Source of the DNA: Bolinopsis microptera
Lineage: Eukaryota; Ctenophora; Tentaculata; Lobata; Bolinopsidae
Length of the DNA: 60,000 bases
Assembly (NCBI RefSeq): GCF_026151205.1
Contig: NC_087084.1
Span: forward strand, 5,389,538 to 5,449,537
Direction of reading: 5' to 3'
The notes beneath the pieces were generated by a model, which was not told where the DNA came from, made no database searches, and worked only from the letters and a program-made list of their open reading frames with translations. The position numbers were made by a program, and so were the translations under genes. Shown here piece after piece: positions 41,212 to 54,601 of this stretch; position 1 is the stretch's first letter; every line of letters begins with the position of its first letter.

Positions 41212-44200
41212 ATGCCCAAAGCTAACCCCCTGCACCTGTGTCATCTGTGTGGGTCCCACTTTGCTCATCTCTTCGCCTACAATCGTCACTTGCTCCGACA
41301 GCACTGGTTCGAGGCTCAGAAAGATTTCAGCGAGGAGCAACTCAAGAACAAGGTAATCCAGTTTGTGGAATCTTCAGATAACAGAAATAAGGACAGCCTG
41401 ATAAAATGAAGTTGGAATAAAGAAATTGGTGTTTTGATATTTAGCTTGTTGGTCGTTGGACCATATATGGAATAATTTCTTCAAAACTTTACACGTGCAG
41501 TATGTCCAAATCGCGCGCGAATCTCTTCCGAGTAACAACGATCCTTGTTCACAGTTATTGGTTTGTCTGTGCGCAACATTTTGTTATTGTCATCGAGCAC
41601 CACGCCCAAGCGTTAAATTGATCGCCGTTTGACTGTTATCCAGTTCAGACATGTCTGAATTGGCTAGTGATTTCGTTGCACTATTTCTTATGTATTCCAA
41701 ATGTTTTCTCAGCTTGACATTTAAATACAATATTACCCGCTAGAAGTATTGTCTACAGACTTTACTTCGTAACTTGGTGATTATAATTATTGACTCGTAG
41801 TCCACTGTCTTCTTTCTTTTAAAGTCTCTGACCCCACAATCCTCTTCCAGATGGACGGCCTAACAGAGAAGCAGTCCCAAAAACTTCGAGAACTTTACCA
41901 GAAACTAAAAGAGCGGAACTCGCCCACACCTCCCAAAAGATCTCGACGATCTAAGCCAGTTGCAGAGTCGGAACCTTATAGTCGGAGCCCGCGGGTATCA
42001 AATCTAAAAGAGTACAAACTAGTAACAGTAGACGACATGAGTGAGGCTTACAAGTGAGTTAAATAATATAACATAATTAAATTGTAGATTGTGAAATATG
42101 TATAACGTACTTATATGTAACGTGATTATGTAGGTAACGTACTTATCACTTATGTAACGCACTTATTTTTAAGTTGCATTAACCTGTGATATCGTCACGG
42201 AAATTAATTGAGCTACTATACATCTTCCAGCGTCAATGAGTAACTCTCGGCCACCTACATTCACAACCTCACTTTTAACAGGTCAATTTTAACCAATTAA
42301 TTAATTGCCAAATAATTAACAACCCCCCATCTCAGAGACAAATACCATAACCCTGGGGGTTACACCATCTTTCACTTCAAAGTGCCCAAGAAGAACGGAC
42401 CGGTAGTTTCACCTCCGCTTACTGCTCTGAAAAAGACGTACCAGTCCAGTGACAATAAGATGTCACAGAAAACTGAGAAGGTTAGTTTTCGAGTTTCGCA
42501 CAACACAATCATGCTTATATTTCTAAATTAAGAGTGACTGTCGACCACAATCGTTTAATTCCAAATATTGATAATTTATTTGATTCAAAATGTTAACCCA
42601 CATCTCTTCCCAGATCCCCATCACCACATCTTTACAACTGTCAACCTGGCAACAAAAATCGTTCGAGAACCATCTCTCCCGGGGTCTCTCCCGCCACTTG
42701 ACCCACGGCAGCGGCCACATGACTCCCTCGCGTAACGTGATGTCATCACAACCTCACGTGACGTCACCAGTTCTGACGTCACGTGGGTTCCATCACGCGG
42801 GGTGCGGAAAATGCAGAAAGAGGAAACACAGTGGGAACTGTGATAGTAAGGACTGTGCGGGAGTCTCTGGTTAGTTTAACTCTATTATTTTTATTATTGC
42901 TTTTTTTACTCTATAACTCTATTATTTTGTTAAACTGTTCTCTCTGACTTAATTAAAGGAGCAAAAGTTTTGCTCAACCAAGGAATGAGCTATTTTAATC
43001 CCACTCTAGTCGACCAAGGAATGAGCTATTTTAATCCCACTCTAGTCGATGATTTAATTTTACGCTAAAGTACTCAACTACAGTCAATCTCCCGGACGAT
43101 AACACTCGCCATAAAAATGTAAGTTTGGAAACTTTTCCATTTGTTATAATCTGCGAACCTCTCTTTTTTTTCTTTTAATTTCTTTTTTTCTCAGGTATAA
43201 CGAGTTACCCACAAACGTTACCTCTCAACTTCTCGTCACCCTTGGTCAGCTCCAACTTTAACTGTACTGATATTCTGAAGAAAATAATCCATTCCCCGGA
43301 GACTATATGCAAACCTTCGGTAAGTTTCCCTCCCGTTTTATGCTTTGATAAAAAATCAAGCGAATAATTTCTGACAACTTCACTATTAGGGTGTCCAATT
43401 ATTCAATTAGCAAGTTAATGATCTAGTCAATAAATTATTCTGAATCTGATTAATAAGTTAATCATGTAACAACATACTGCCAGATATCGGTAACAGTAGA
43501 AGACAAGGAGGCTAAGATTGACGTTATGAGTATCGATGTGACTCCCTCAACCTCCCTAACTCCATCCCCCTCTTCGTCCCACTATTCCGATGTCAGGTAA
43601 CTTGCTCACTGGTCATGTGATTGGCTGCAGGTCACGTGATTAAAGTCATGTTAGAGCGCGCGAGTTTTAATAATTGTGGTAATTTGGGGGAGGGGCTAAT
43701 TTTTCTAAATGACAACATAGCGACAATTACAATCTGTTGTCGATGAAATTGGCAGCGCACTAACGCGGATCAATTAGTAGTTGCATTTTAATGAAAGAAA
43801 CGAGTTGATAAAATTACTATTAAAATAAAAGTTTGACATTAACATGCTATGAACTAAGATCGTATTATTTTACTTGGTTCAAGACTAAAATGGTCCCAAA
43901 CATAACGCCCTTCCGAATCTACAGACAGCAGGTTACTCCTAAGTTATAGTTCACCCTCTTGTAAAAGAGGTTTGTATGATGCTTCATCGGATTTAATAAT
44001 CTTCCAGCCAATGACCATCCCAAATATGAGCAGACATGGCAGAGTAGCAATGATTATAATACCGATCAGCTCCACATCACCATATCCTGATTGTTCTGCA
44101 CCCTTGCTATTGTCAGTTATATTCTCCCCATTCTCCCGCTCGATTGTATTTGATTGTGATAATTTTTTAGAATTTTCCAGAATTCTTCCTTTTATCTCCC

Positions 44201-45449
44201 TAGAGATTCCGTGATATCGCATTTTATGTTCGTCTTTTAATGGTTTGACCTCTGATGTCAGCAATTTCCCGACGTTGCCTTTGGGCCAATATTGACAAAC
44301 AATGAAAACACCTTCCTCTCCAGTTCCCGGAGCTCGACCGCATCGCAATTCCTTTGTGTCTTTCCAAATAAGTTGAGTAACGTGTCCTATGTTTTTTCTC
44401 TTGTTACGTTTGCCCTCGTCTTTAAAACTGTACTGAAGAATTTCGTCGTACCATTTATTGATGCCGCTCAAATAGTCTTCTACTGGATTTAAAACTTCGG
44501 CATTCCAAGCTATGTTCTCTCCGAGTAGGGATTGTCCGCCAGAATGTCCTACATTCTTAGGACCACGTGGCAACAGGTATTCGCTCCATTCCTGGGGAAA
44601 GAAATTGTGGGTCGAGTCTGACACACCGTAACAAATGTCTGGTGTGTCTTGGTGTAGTCGTCTCAATTCATTGTGATAATCCAGGATTGCCTGCTCGGTG
44701 ATCGACAGTTTTTCTAGACATTCTGCAGCAATAAAATCGATCAATGCTAAAAACGTTGGGATCAAAATCAACTTCATTTTGATCTTAAATAAAAATAAAT
44801 TCGTAACAGTATGACTGCGTTTTATGGAACTGCAAAATTTATTATCTCGCCTGCTCCTTCATAAACGCAATTCAAATATATCCATTCAATATGAATCACC
44901 GAACAGAGGTATTGGATGCTCTATCTTATTTCAGGAAAATTCTCGCAGTACATGCTAGCACGTGTTACGAAAAGGGGGGGGATCATGAGTATTTTTGAGA
45001 GTCTCGACGAAAATGTCCAAATTCTCATTCTAAAAAATTGATTTTGAGTATTTTTTCGTCTTTCATTGTGGTGTCAATTTAGATTAGCTGAAAGTCTCAT
45101 CTCAATTGGACCACATTGCACTGATATGAATAATGGTTTGGTATATCACTATTTTTGAGTATTCCCGGCGAAAATGGTCAAATTCTCAGACTCAAAAATT
45201 CTCAAAATTACTATGAACATTTTCAATTACGAATCTTTATTTCAAACGATGTTAGATCAAAATGAACAAAATGAACTATAACCATTTATACAATCTTTTA
45301 TTTTCAGTCCATGTTCATCGAAATCAAGAGATCGACAGACTTTGGACACAAATCTGATTATAGATCAGCTCCTGACGGAAGATATGACGGCGGCTCTGGC
45401 TCAGATTGGTTTAGAAATGGTTTATTCTCACTTCATTCAGCCGCCTTAG
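41212..45449 (+). CDS. C2H2 zinc-finger protein of unknown function, 374 aa
   Basis: Seven exons with GT-AG junctions and matching phases: 41212-41352, 41851-42053, 42336-42480, 42614-42869, 43195-43319, 43484-43596 and 45308-45449. Exon 1 has one C2H2 finger (C-x2-C-x12-H-x4-H in LCHLCGSHFAHLFAYNRHLL). Exon 2 has a charged helix (EKQSQKLRELYQKLKERN) and a basic PPKRSRRSK stretch, a possible nuclear signal. Exon 4 has a second Cys cluster (CGKCRKRKHSGNCDSKDC), somewhat like part of a CXXC-type finger. The tail is Ser/Pro-rich and ends MVYSHFIQPP. I do not recognise the family; a DNA-binding or nuclear role is a guess. The frame is also open from the acceptor at 41206, so an upstream coding exon is possible. 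The last intron holds an antisense gene. Confidence 0.8.
41461..41470. promoter_or_regulatory. CArG-like site CCATATATGG
   Basis: A palindromic CC(A/T)6GG site in intron 1 of the zinc-finger gene. A single site could be chance. Confidence 0.25.
43944..44777 (-). CDS. Membrane-anchored CAP/SCP (CRISP/GLIPR-like) protein
   Basis: A single-exon frame of 277 codons. Residues 1-18 form a signal peptide (MKLILIPTFLALIDFIAA). The CAP domain spans about 27-172: HNELR (35-39), GENIAW (86-91), signature 1 GHVTQLIW (131-138) and signature 2 FIVCQYWPKGN (158-168), so the His/Glu cavity residues are present. A Lys/Ser-rich stalk leads to a membrane helix at about 236-260 (IIIIATLPCLLIFGMVIGW) and a short cytosolic tail, predicting a type I membrane protein like GLIPR1. 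CAP proteins are extracellular and many bind lipids; the exact role here is unknown. It is intronless and lies wholly within intron 6 of the zinc-finger gene on the opposite strand. Confidence 0.9.
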   Translation of the reverse strand: MKLILIPTFLALIDFIAAECLEKLSITEQAILDYHNELRRLHQDTPDICYGVSDSTHNFFPQEWSEYLLPRGPKNVGHSGGQSLLGENIAWNAEVLNPVEDYLSGINKWYDEILQYSFKDEGKRNKRKNIGHVTQLIWKDTKELRCGRAPGTGEEGVFIVCQYWPKGNVGKLLTSEVKPLKDEHKMRYHGISREIKGRILENSKKLSQSNTIERENGENITDNSKGAEQSGYGDVELIGIIIIATLPCLLIFGMVIGWKIIKSDEASYKPLLQEGEL

Positions 45450-47985
45450 ACTACATGCAATAGCAGATGCAATGCTTTAAAGTTATTAACTTATTTTCAA
45501 ATGTTTCAATTCTGAGTTGGTTTGGCGTTTTATCAAATTTTGAAAGTGTGAAGTCTCTAAACAGCTGCATTCTTGGTAATCGAATATGGATTAGAATTTT
45601 ATTGCACACCGGACTTCTTATTTAATGATGTCAATCGAAGGTGGTTTTCATCCGATTTTTGATTCTACTATAGCAGCACAAACGGTTGCAGGTAAGATAC
45701 AAATAATAATTTAATAAACTTGGGTATCTCAATTAAAAGTTGATACTTGGCAATTAATATGATTATTTTAAAAGATTGACCAATTGAAATTGGGCACTTA
45801 CGGGAATTATCGATGTCAGAGATTAAAGAATTTAATTCAGGCAGTTTCCTTATGCCGTAACTTATTTTAATTTATGTCATATGCTGTCAATTTTCTGATG
45901 ATTCAGTACTAAAATATCCAAATTTTACACAACTTTGATAAGTACTCTATTGGCTTTGATAAGTGTTCTATTATATTATTATGAATTAAGTAATGCCATT
46001 TTGAGGCGAATTCTTGTTACTGCTGCCTTGGTAACTGTTATCACGCCAAATTATAAAACTGTCAATGTAGCCGTGGCAGAAACAGTTACCAAGGCAACTG
46101 TTCAATACAATTTGAAAGTTTTAATCTTTGAGGTTTTATCATTCTATAAAATTTTATTTTGTAAAAGTTAGTTCTATAGTGTGTGTGTTTTTCTAATGAT
46201 AAGCTTATAAGGCACTACGCTGTTTTATAAATGTTGAATCAAAATTATTTTCCCTGCTCCAGAATTGATTTAGATATCATATTTTATCTTCTGTCCCTAT
46301 TATTCGCATTTAAACTAATTAATTAACTGATTGTTCAAAAATATATACGGATTCTTAAAAGATGAATTTGATTAAAGATGAATATTTTGGTAATTAATGT
46401 AATGTATTAGTAGTAAGTAGAATGAAAATATTAATGCTTACACTGCATGATGCGATGATTAGATGATATTTAGGGGGTATATTAGTCTTTGCTAGTAAAG
46501 CATTCCTGTTTCCTTTTAAGAGGTCACTATTATTGGAGAACATTGGTGGCCGATTGGTGGCTAAAATAAAACCAAGCAAAAGAAAATGGAAATGTTTGAA
46601 AAAGTCTTCAACTATGTTCAGGTCCAATTGACCTTATTTTGAGTGTTTCAAGTTTGATGTTAAAGTTTAGTTTTTCTTACCCTCTTTAAGTTATGAGAAT
46701 TCTTCTTTGATATCCATTTTATATAATATCCTGTTTTTATTTGTTCCCAAACTTCAGAATTCACCCGCTCAGTCTTTTAATATTACGAAAGCAAATAAAT
46801 ATAATTTAATAAACCTCTTCGGAACAATATATTGATACATCAAACAATCTGAAAAGTTGAAAGTGTTAAATTTAATTTGCTGGCCTTATTAATAAAATGT
46901 CTTTGTCCTTACAACTACTGATACTCCTTCCTAAAATGATGAGGACAACAAACGCATATGTGTAAGCTTTGTTAAGTATACGACCACTATCTCAATAAAT
47001 GATTAAAAGTTGACCTCAACTCTTAGACTATTCGAAGACTGAGTTTTAGTTTAATGTTACATTTTTATCGTGGACTGGTCCGTGGGGGCAGTCACTAGGT
47101 GTTTAAGCTTGAAATTGTTGCGAGGGAGCCCCAGTTAAACTTAAATTGCCATTGTGGATTGGTGCCTCAAATCTGCAAAGAATTTTGCGGAAATTGTTGT
47201 CAACTGCCGAGCCAAAAAATCCGAGCGTGCTAAATTATCAGTAATAGTATCACTCTACATGACAGTCGATCTTCGAAATTTTTATAAACCTTTAAAAGGG
47301 CCCCTGATGCAGTTGAAACCTAGTACCTGGTTCGAAGTATTTTCGAACGCTGATTCCGAATCACGCCAAATGACATAGGGTTAAACTGCTCCCCGATACT
47401 TATACTTATAGATAATGATATCGGCAAAAAACTGTATCGATCACGTGCAATATTAGTATTACCATATAACTATAACATGTAACTATAAGCAATTATATTG
47501 CAATTATATTGCTATTAGGAAGTTGGTATAATTTCTCGTTCGGGTTAGGGTTTCACTTTCAGCATATGCTTCACTAAAGCATTGCTTCACTTTCAGTTAG
47601 GGATTTGGTTAGGGTTTATACTAGTTAGGCTTGGGATCAGAAATTAGAGGGTTACTGTTAGTGTTAGTGTTAGTGTTACTGTTAGGGTTTCGAATATATT
47701 TATTCAGATCAGAGCCACCTAGGGCTAGAGGACGTGTTAGAAAAGTCACATGACAGTCGAGTGTAGACAGTAAAGTGATTAATTATCATCATCCCGAAAA
47801 ATCGTCACAAATTAAAAGGTATAATATTCTCCCGCGGCTTCATATGTACATTAAACATTAAATTTAAAACTAAAAGCCAAGCTAGCATGACGTCATGACC
47901 CAATATATATAATTATTAATTTTATCTACGGCTACAACGTAAAACATGTTGTGATTTAACTTTAAGAGCTCAGCTGTACTTGTAG
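45450..47985. other. No gene recognised
   Basis: AT-rich intergenic sequence. The longest open frames (about 75 aa) have no recognisable motifs or splice support. Confidence 0.5.
45713..45718 (+). terminator. Candidate polyadenylation signal of the zinc-finger gene
   Basis: AATAAA 264 bp after the stop codon at 45449. Confidence 0.4.
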
Positions 47986-48141
47986 CAGGGACAAAAGGAA
48001 ATCGCGGCATGTACGGATGACGGAATCGTGATTTTCCCCATTATTTGCGACAAATTTTATGTATAGTTTAAAATACCGCGAAATGTAATTCGCGGTATCG
48101 CGATTTTTGGCCAAAATTACCGCGAAATCCTTTTGTCCCTG
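47986..48141. mobile_element. Short hAT-like MITE, 156 bp
   Basis: The ends CAGGGACAAAAGGA and TCCTTTTGTCCCTG form a perfect 14-bp inverted repeat. The interior has TACCGCGAAAT repeats. The immediate 8-bp flanks ACTTGTAG and AGCTGTAG agree at six of eight positions, consistent with an aged 8-bp duplication. Confidence 0.75.
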
Positions 48142-48599
48142 AGCTGTAGCATAGCATATTGATATAGCATAAAATTAAAATATAAACCGTGCCTGAAGTA
48201 ATTGCAAATTATAAATTTTAATTATTTACCTGAGAATGTCGTATGACTATGATTATTTTGATTACATTTACACTTACAGGCCGGCTGTCTCACGGCAGGT
48301 GCGTTGTACTCGGCCTCGGAACAGCTCTTAAAGTTAAATAAATATAGTTATCTTATTTTATTTGACCAAAACCCATAATTGGGTAAAGCTGAGTGGACCG
48401 CTGCCAGTGTTTCTCTTTCCCAAACAAAAGTAATTGATATTAATATGAATTACCGTCTGCAATTAATGCAAAATGATATCGAGAATGAAGTCGGTCGCTT
48501 GCTTTTCCCATTCAATTTCCTTCACGGCTTACCGCTTACGAATTGTAATAAGTTTTGGTTTATTACATCAATCAAGCTCTGTGAAAATCTCTTAATTGG

Positions 48600-49575
48600 G
48601 TTCTTTCGGGTCGATACCTACCCAGTACCCGCATAGTGCTCCTTTATCTATTCCAATTGGGTTTCCAGAACCCAATTCCCGATACGGCAATACAGGATAG
48701 TAGAGGCTCTTACGGGCATTGTCTGCTCGATACGTTAGGGACCCCAGGTACATTTTACTAGACGTATTTTTGACCGTAGAATCAATTGAAAGTGGTTTCA
48801 AGATGATTGGACTGATTGTTCTGGGGTAAAATCGCAAAAAACCGATTTTTGGGCCAAAAATAGGCCAAAAAACCATGTTTTTTGATATTTTGAGCAAGTT
48901 AATTTTGTTGGCATGTCGGCAAAACTTGCATAAAGATAGCTAAAAGACAGCCGCACAAGATTGTATAAAAATAAAACAAATCCCTCTATTTGTTCTGAGG
49001 TAAAAATCCAAAAAAGTGGTAAAAATTTTGACTTTTTTGCTTGAAGTTTGAATAATTTTTTGCAGTTGTATTAAATCAACCCAAAAATAGTCACATCGTG
49101 TTTGCCTAAATTTTTCCTTTCCGAGAAGTACCCACATCATATACTTTATCGAAGTTTGAATATTTTCACTCCGCAAGCGTTTTTGCCAAATTTTCGACGC
49201 GCACTACGCGCAAAAGCATTTAGTTGTTATCAATTGGCACCCGCGCGTTCATCATAAATTTCAAACAGCTATAACTCAGCGAGATTATGTCCGTTCTAGC
49301 TCATATTTTCACACTAAATAGAAAATAATGTGATCTTATTGCTGACAAAATATGAATATAATTACTCTATTTGCCTTAGAGTAATAGACTGTCAAAGTTT
49401 AAAACGCGCATTGGTATAGCACGTGACTAATAAGGCCAAATTTATACTTCTTAACATATTATCGATCCTTAGACATCATACTATTGTGTCCAATTAGCGG
49501 TTAGGTCTCTAAACTCGTAGCAGAAAACACGTCTTTTTGCCCGTAAGATCCTCTACTAGGATACTCCTGAACCTT
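48600..49575. mobile_element. Candidate diverged TIR element
   Basis: TAGTAGAGGCTCTTACGGGCA near 48700 and the complement of TAGTAGAGGATCTTACGGGCA near 49540 form inverted copies with similar sequence continuing about 50 bp inward (TCTGCT, GAGACC). Outer ends and duplication are not resolved. The minus-strand 101-codon frame at 48592-48897 has no recognised motif. Confidence 0.4.
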
Positions 49576-50085
49576 GAAACGTTTTTCAAAATAACAGTGC
49601 TGGCGCCCATATGGCGCGTATTTTGCGCAAATTTCTTAAAAACCTCCACATAACTATTTCTATCCCTTTCATCTTTGACATTGAATTAGAATGTTTTGAA
49701 CTTAAAATGTGCCTGCTGAACTACTTTATTAGGTGAGTCTTAATGCCTGAAAAACAGTACATAACAGCTGGGGTATAATAATTAATAGTATAGTGGGTAA
49801 ATAGTATAGTGAGTATAATAATGGCGGCGGTCGTGCTTTGCCAACACAGTGATACTGATAGTGATAATGTTATGGTTTTGTCAGATATGGGATACGTCTG
49901 GTTATCACTACTATACTACAGGTAATAGTACTGATCTGATCACAATCATGAAAGTAATACTGATACAATAGGGGTCATGCATAAAAACTAAGTATGAAGT
50001 ATTTGTTGAGTAGTTACTGACAAGTAAATATTTAAGTTCTCAAGGGTCTCTGCAGATTTGGTATTCATAAAACTCGAGTACAAAC

Positions 50086-50527
50086 CTAAGATGAGAAGTA
50101 CGAATGAGTCGGACTTTTCAATTTACTCGTATCGTACGTACTTTTCAATTCTACTGAAAAGTTCTCCTTCTAGAAATTAATGGAAGAGTTCTAAATCGCA
50201 AGTTACCTACGGACTTATATTGAGCGTTTTCAAAACAGCTTTTAAACAAGCTGTTTGAATAAGTAAATTGTCTATTAATTTTTGTTTTACTTTTAAATTT
50301 AAATGCCTGCCTGATCTAAGAATTGTGTGTTTAATTTGTTCGCGAACGGCATATTTTCTCTAACATCAGCAAACAATTACAATTTTACATTTTACAACGG
50401 CCCTGATGATAATAATTTAAAAACAAAAAAATTCTATCTTAATCGTACGTCGTATGAGTCGGACTTTTCAAAGTTGCGTACAAGTACGTACTTTTCCCCC
50501 TAAACGAGTCCGTACTTCTCATCTTAG
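50086..50527. mobile_element. hAT-like MITE, 442 bp
   Basis: The ends CTAAGATGAGAAGTACG and complement (17 bp) are flanked by a perfect 8-bp duplication GTACAAAC (50078-50085, 50528-50535). Internal ATGAGTCGGACTTTTCAA repeats occur near both ends. No ORF. Confidence 0.82.
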
Positions 50528-51606
50528 GTACAAACCACCAAGTAAAAACTCATACTCCGACTAAACTCAACTTTGAGCACGACGCAACTTGAATCTTATT
50601 AAATCCTCCTGGTGATCAGTTGTAAAGCATTGTAAAGCATTAAATGATAGTATGACAGTCATTGCAGTTGTTGTATTGGTGTTAACAATAACATTTTGAG
50701 ATTATTGTAATTAGTATTTGTTGAGTAATAATTTGGACAGAGTACTGTAAAAACATTTTGAAAGTGTTGCCCAATTTAATTTATTTACAAAGAACTACTC
50801 AAAGTTAGAAAGTATATAATTTAATGGCAATCTTTTATTTTTAACAAGTCCTAGCTGTGAGTACGTCTGAGAGAGTAGATTAGTCACATGAACTTGCCAA
50901 AGATAATTTCAGTCTTACACCTATATTAATATATCAGCTTGAGCTTGAGATAATTGTTTGTTGAGCAGCTTGTGCGAGAGCAAAACTGGAATTGCATCAT
51001 ATATTTGAGTGGTGATGGATTGAGAATTATCAAATTAAGCTTACTTTTTTATTTTTCCTTTCTGTGGCTCTGTCAGCCTATCTGCTATCTAAATCTTTTA
51101 TCCCGAAAAATTGAAAATGTTCACTAAAATGTTTTCAAACATTCTTTAAAGTAGTTCATTATAAATATACGTTTTACGTAATTATTAAGAACTTTGATCA
51201 ATATGATATACAGTACTACTTCGATGGCTATTTTTTATATCAGTATCTTCATCTATCATCGACTTGCACTTCTTTTATCATTCGTCCTATCAGGAGCGAA
51301 ATAACATCTGTTGTAATCATTAGTTTGTTCGGGTGATAGCTGTAACGATGTTTACATGGTAGGTATCGTTCATATGTTTGATATTACGTAAGTAAGCATA
51401 GGGGAGGGAGTTTGATCAAAAGCTTGCTAGTTAAGTGTAATTTCTATACAATGTGTATTGTGTAAAGTGACTTACAGTTACAGAGGGAGAAGAGGAGAAC
51501 ATAATGACCAAGAATAACTTCCATAACATTTTAACCATTCCCAGTTGTTATAGTCATTAGTGTTCTTTAGGTTGCTAGCTCTCCTAGAGGCCATGTAAAC
51601 TTCAAA

Positions 51607-51991
51607 AAACATCAAGTGCCCACCCATTTCTCAAAGAATTATCAACAGATGTTTATAAAACATAATATAATTAGGGCTACTTTTTTTTAATACGTTACAT
51701 TTAAAAAATGCTTTTAATATAAATGGGCATTTTGTGATTTATTAAAAATTACGCTTATTTTGTTTTGACTATATCTTTTAATGTAGACACGTGTGCAGGT
51801 ATAATAGTTGTGAGTTCGTATGATTTTCTATGAGTGTGCAACATTTTAAGACATTTTTTTGAAATAAATCACAAAATGCCGGTTTGGGCATGTCTGTATT
51901 GCCCGATTTGGATGATAATCTTTGGGAGTAGCCCTTATATCTTTATATACCTTCGATATTCTGTTGAGAAATCGGTGGGCACTTGATGTTT
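51607..51991. mobile_element. MITE with long inverted repeats, 385 bp
   Basis: AAACATCAAGTGCCCACC followed by ATTTCTCAA at the left is mirrored at the right. Weaker similarity extends about 75 bp inward to AGGGCTAC. Target duplication is not clear. Confidence 0.7.
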
Positions 51992-51999
51992 TGAAATTG

Positions 52000-54187
52000 T
52001 GGGGTCCTTAAATCTTTGTGTTGTTTTAGGACATAACATATTTCGATCCTATAGATTTGATCTGCCAATCTTTATTGAACTCATGATCAAATATTACACG
52101 AGGCTAATAGTAATGATAGTTCGGGCAATTGAAATATTTATACACTAATGACTAAACCGACGTGCTTATTGCTAATTCATCGCAAGAATATATTTTCCAC
52201 ATTCTGAACATAATTATGTGTCAGCGTAGCTCTTTTTATTTCATTTACTTGAGTTATATTTTTAGAATCACATCAATTTGAGTATTGGGAACGCAGTAAA
52301 GTAAATAAAATTATTATAATTGCTATTATTATATTATCGTTATTATTTTTCGTCCTTGTACCCTTGCCCGCTGCAAGTTGAATGAGTGGGTGATCAACAA
52401 CTTAACCCAATTTGACCAAATTCTCACGGAGATAACTGGGGACCCAATCAGTCTGGGAAAAGTTCAAATTGGGTGAAGTTGTCCGAATGTCCGGTAGCCT
52501 GTATCCTTGTATCCTTGCTCGCTGGTTAAATGATTGTGTGGCTTATTGGCGGATTGGCCACATATCTTATCGTGTTGATTTGTCCAACTGTCAAGTTACA
52601 TTTACAAGAAGAAATAATTACCAGCCAACGTATCCTTGCCTTTTATTCTACTAGTACTACGTACAACTATAAAACTTTGAGACCTCCAATGTTGATCAAA
52701 TAGTTAGCATGAATCGAACCTAGTTTTTTTCTGTAATTTTGAATATAATCTAGAAATTGATGTTGTTGTAATGTTGAACTTGTAATCGATACGTTTTTTT
52801 ATAACACAGGTTCTTTGTTTGTTTGCATGGCCGCACTCCGCAGGCGTTTGAATTTTGAATCCGCGAAATTTAAATCCGACAAGCTTGACTGAGTTTGTTT
52901 CAGATAAAATACGAGATAACGAACTATTACAAGCCGTTTAAATAAAATTTGATAGGCACCCTTTGAGCTTGAATTATGAATATGTTAACTCAAGTATAAC
53001 TTAATCGGGTATCCAAGAATAAGACCCAGATCCATGATCGGCCATAAAATCTACATAATAGCTGGATCATTGGTCCGTCCCCCAATTCTAATTCTATGGC
53101 AATAGCTCGTGATCGCGTCAAAGGTCTTTACTACAGGAAGGCTTAGAGGAGGATTTAAAATAATTCCTCGTGCAGGCCAAGTATTATAATTACGTTTAAA
53201 ATCTGAGCTACCTGTTGTTAGCCAAGGTCTTCCAGGTTTTTTTCCTCACCTTAAACTGGCCGGGTCCAGACTCTCTATGCGAGTAATGAGTAGTTACACA
53301 CTCTCTCCTCGGCGAGTTGTCCTCACGAAACAATAGCATTAGCTCGGATAGCCCAGCGCTGGAGATTAGAGGATTGTGTAATCTTTCTTTTCTCACATGC
53401 AGCGTACCCAGCAGTCTTTGTTTTTTTGTTTCTTTAAAGCTTTAACTTAGTTTGAGTTTAGAAGGTTACATTATTACTCTTTGTTCGCGTAAAGTGGAAC
53501 ACGTCTCAAACGTGATTTTAAAAACTAATAAAATACTAATATGTACTAATACTATAGATACAATACCCTACTCATTGAAAACTATAATCATGATGATTTT
53601 GTAATTATTATTTCTAGTGAACTGTAACTGTAAGTCATCAAAACACAATCACGTAATAAATTCTTACTTCTCTCTGGTATGATTTTAAAAGAAAGAATAT
53701 TGTGGTCGTTTATGCACAGTCTGCAAAGTCTGTACGGTCTGCCGACTGTTACAGATAAAGCCACACTTAGTTTAGTCTAGTAGTTGTTACATATTATTTA
53801 AAGTTATCAAAGACCTTGGAGTCGGTGAAATTGAATGGGTGAGGGTAAGTGCACAGGAATATATTGAAATATGACCAACATAGTATTATAATTGTAGTGT
53901 TATGGTTTCATACAAAGACATGTTTTAAGTTTGTTGCGTTTTTTATAAGTCAAAGTGCACCACACATCAAATTTCTAAAGAATTCGGTTGAATAGATTTG
54001 CATTTTAACACTTCACTGCACACACACACACACCAGTATAAAGGAAATCGTTAGACCGATACTTGATATAACGATTAAGTGCGAACTAGTTTTAGATATC
54101 TACTCCGTTTATAATTTGTTTTACACATGGCTGGTAAAAGTGGGTTACTACCGAATTGGTTGTGTTCTTGTTTTGTTTCACAACCAG
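52000..54187. other. No confident gene; small GC-richer island at 53.2-53.4 kb
   Basis: Mostly AT-rich. The 53208-53396 island is GC-richer with an open minus frame but no recognised motif. A possible exon ending EIEWVR before GTAAGT at 53846 could belong to the orphan exons at 54.2-55.4 kb. Confidence 0.4.
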
Positions 54188-54601
54188 AACCGCGAGATTC
54201 AGCCTACAGAGAAGCAGGTAAGTGCGAGTAAAACTGTTTTTGTGTGTTTGTTTCAACTCTGGAGAGATTTTAGCAGAATTATTACTTCTAAAAAGTCAAC
54301 ATCAAGGATCTGTTTTAAGTAAACATACATGTATAATCTTAGTTTTGATTTTTTTAAATGAATTTCCTGATCAACTCATTGAGACTGGGATACCTTTGAA
54401 AATATTCCATCCCTTGTCCTAGCCTTAACTGGATGTTGTTAAAAATCAAGTAAGAGGTGATAATGATATTTCTGCCGTTTTCTGACAAATGTGCTTAAAG
54501 ACTATTTTTGAAGACCTGTTGTGTTGTTTGTGTTGAATTCTTTAATCTGAATTTATTTGTTGTTTCAGGAACTGTCCCTGAAAACCACCAGAGAACATTA
54601 G
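54188..54601 (+). CDS. Putative orphan 3' exons (NREIQPTEKQ / ELSLKTTREH-stop)
   Basis: A 30-bp open segment (54188-54217) lies between a strong acceptor TTTGTTTCACAACCAG and the donor CAG/GTAAGTG. A second segment (54569-54601) follows TTGTTTCAG and runs in phase to TAG. They could be terminal exons of an unrecognised plus-strand gene. No upstream exons were secured. Confidence 0.25.

Noticed and set aside
48592-48897. 101-aa minus-strand ORF
   Set aside because: Sits in a putative diverged TIR element, with no recognised domain or splice sites.
52700-52725. tRNA B-box-like GGTTCGATTCA on the minus strand
   Set aside because: No A box, acceptor stem or cloverleaf can be built around it.
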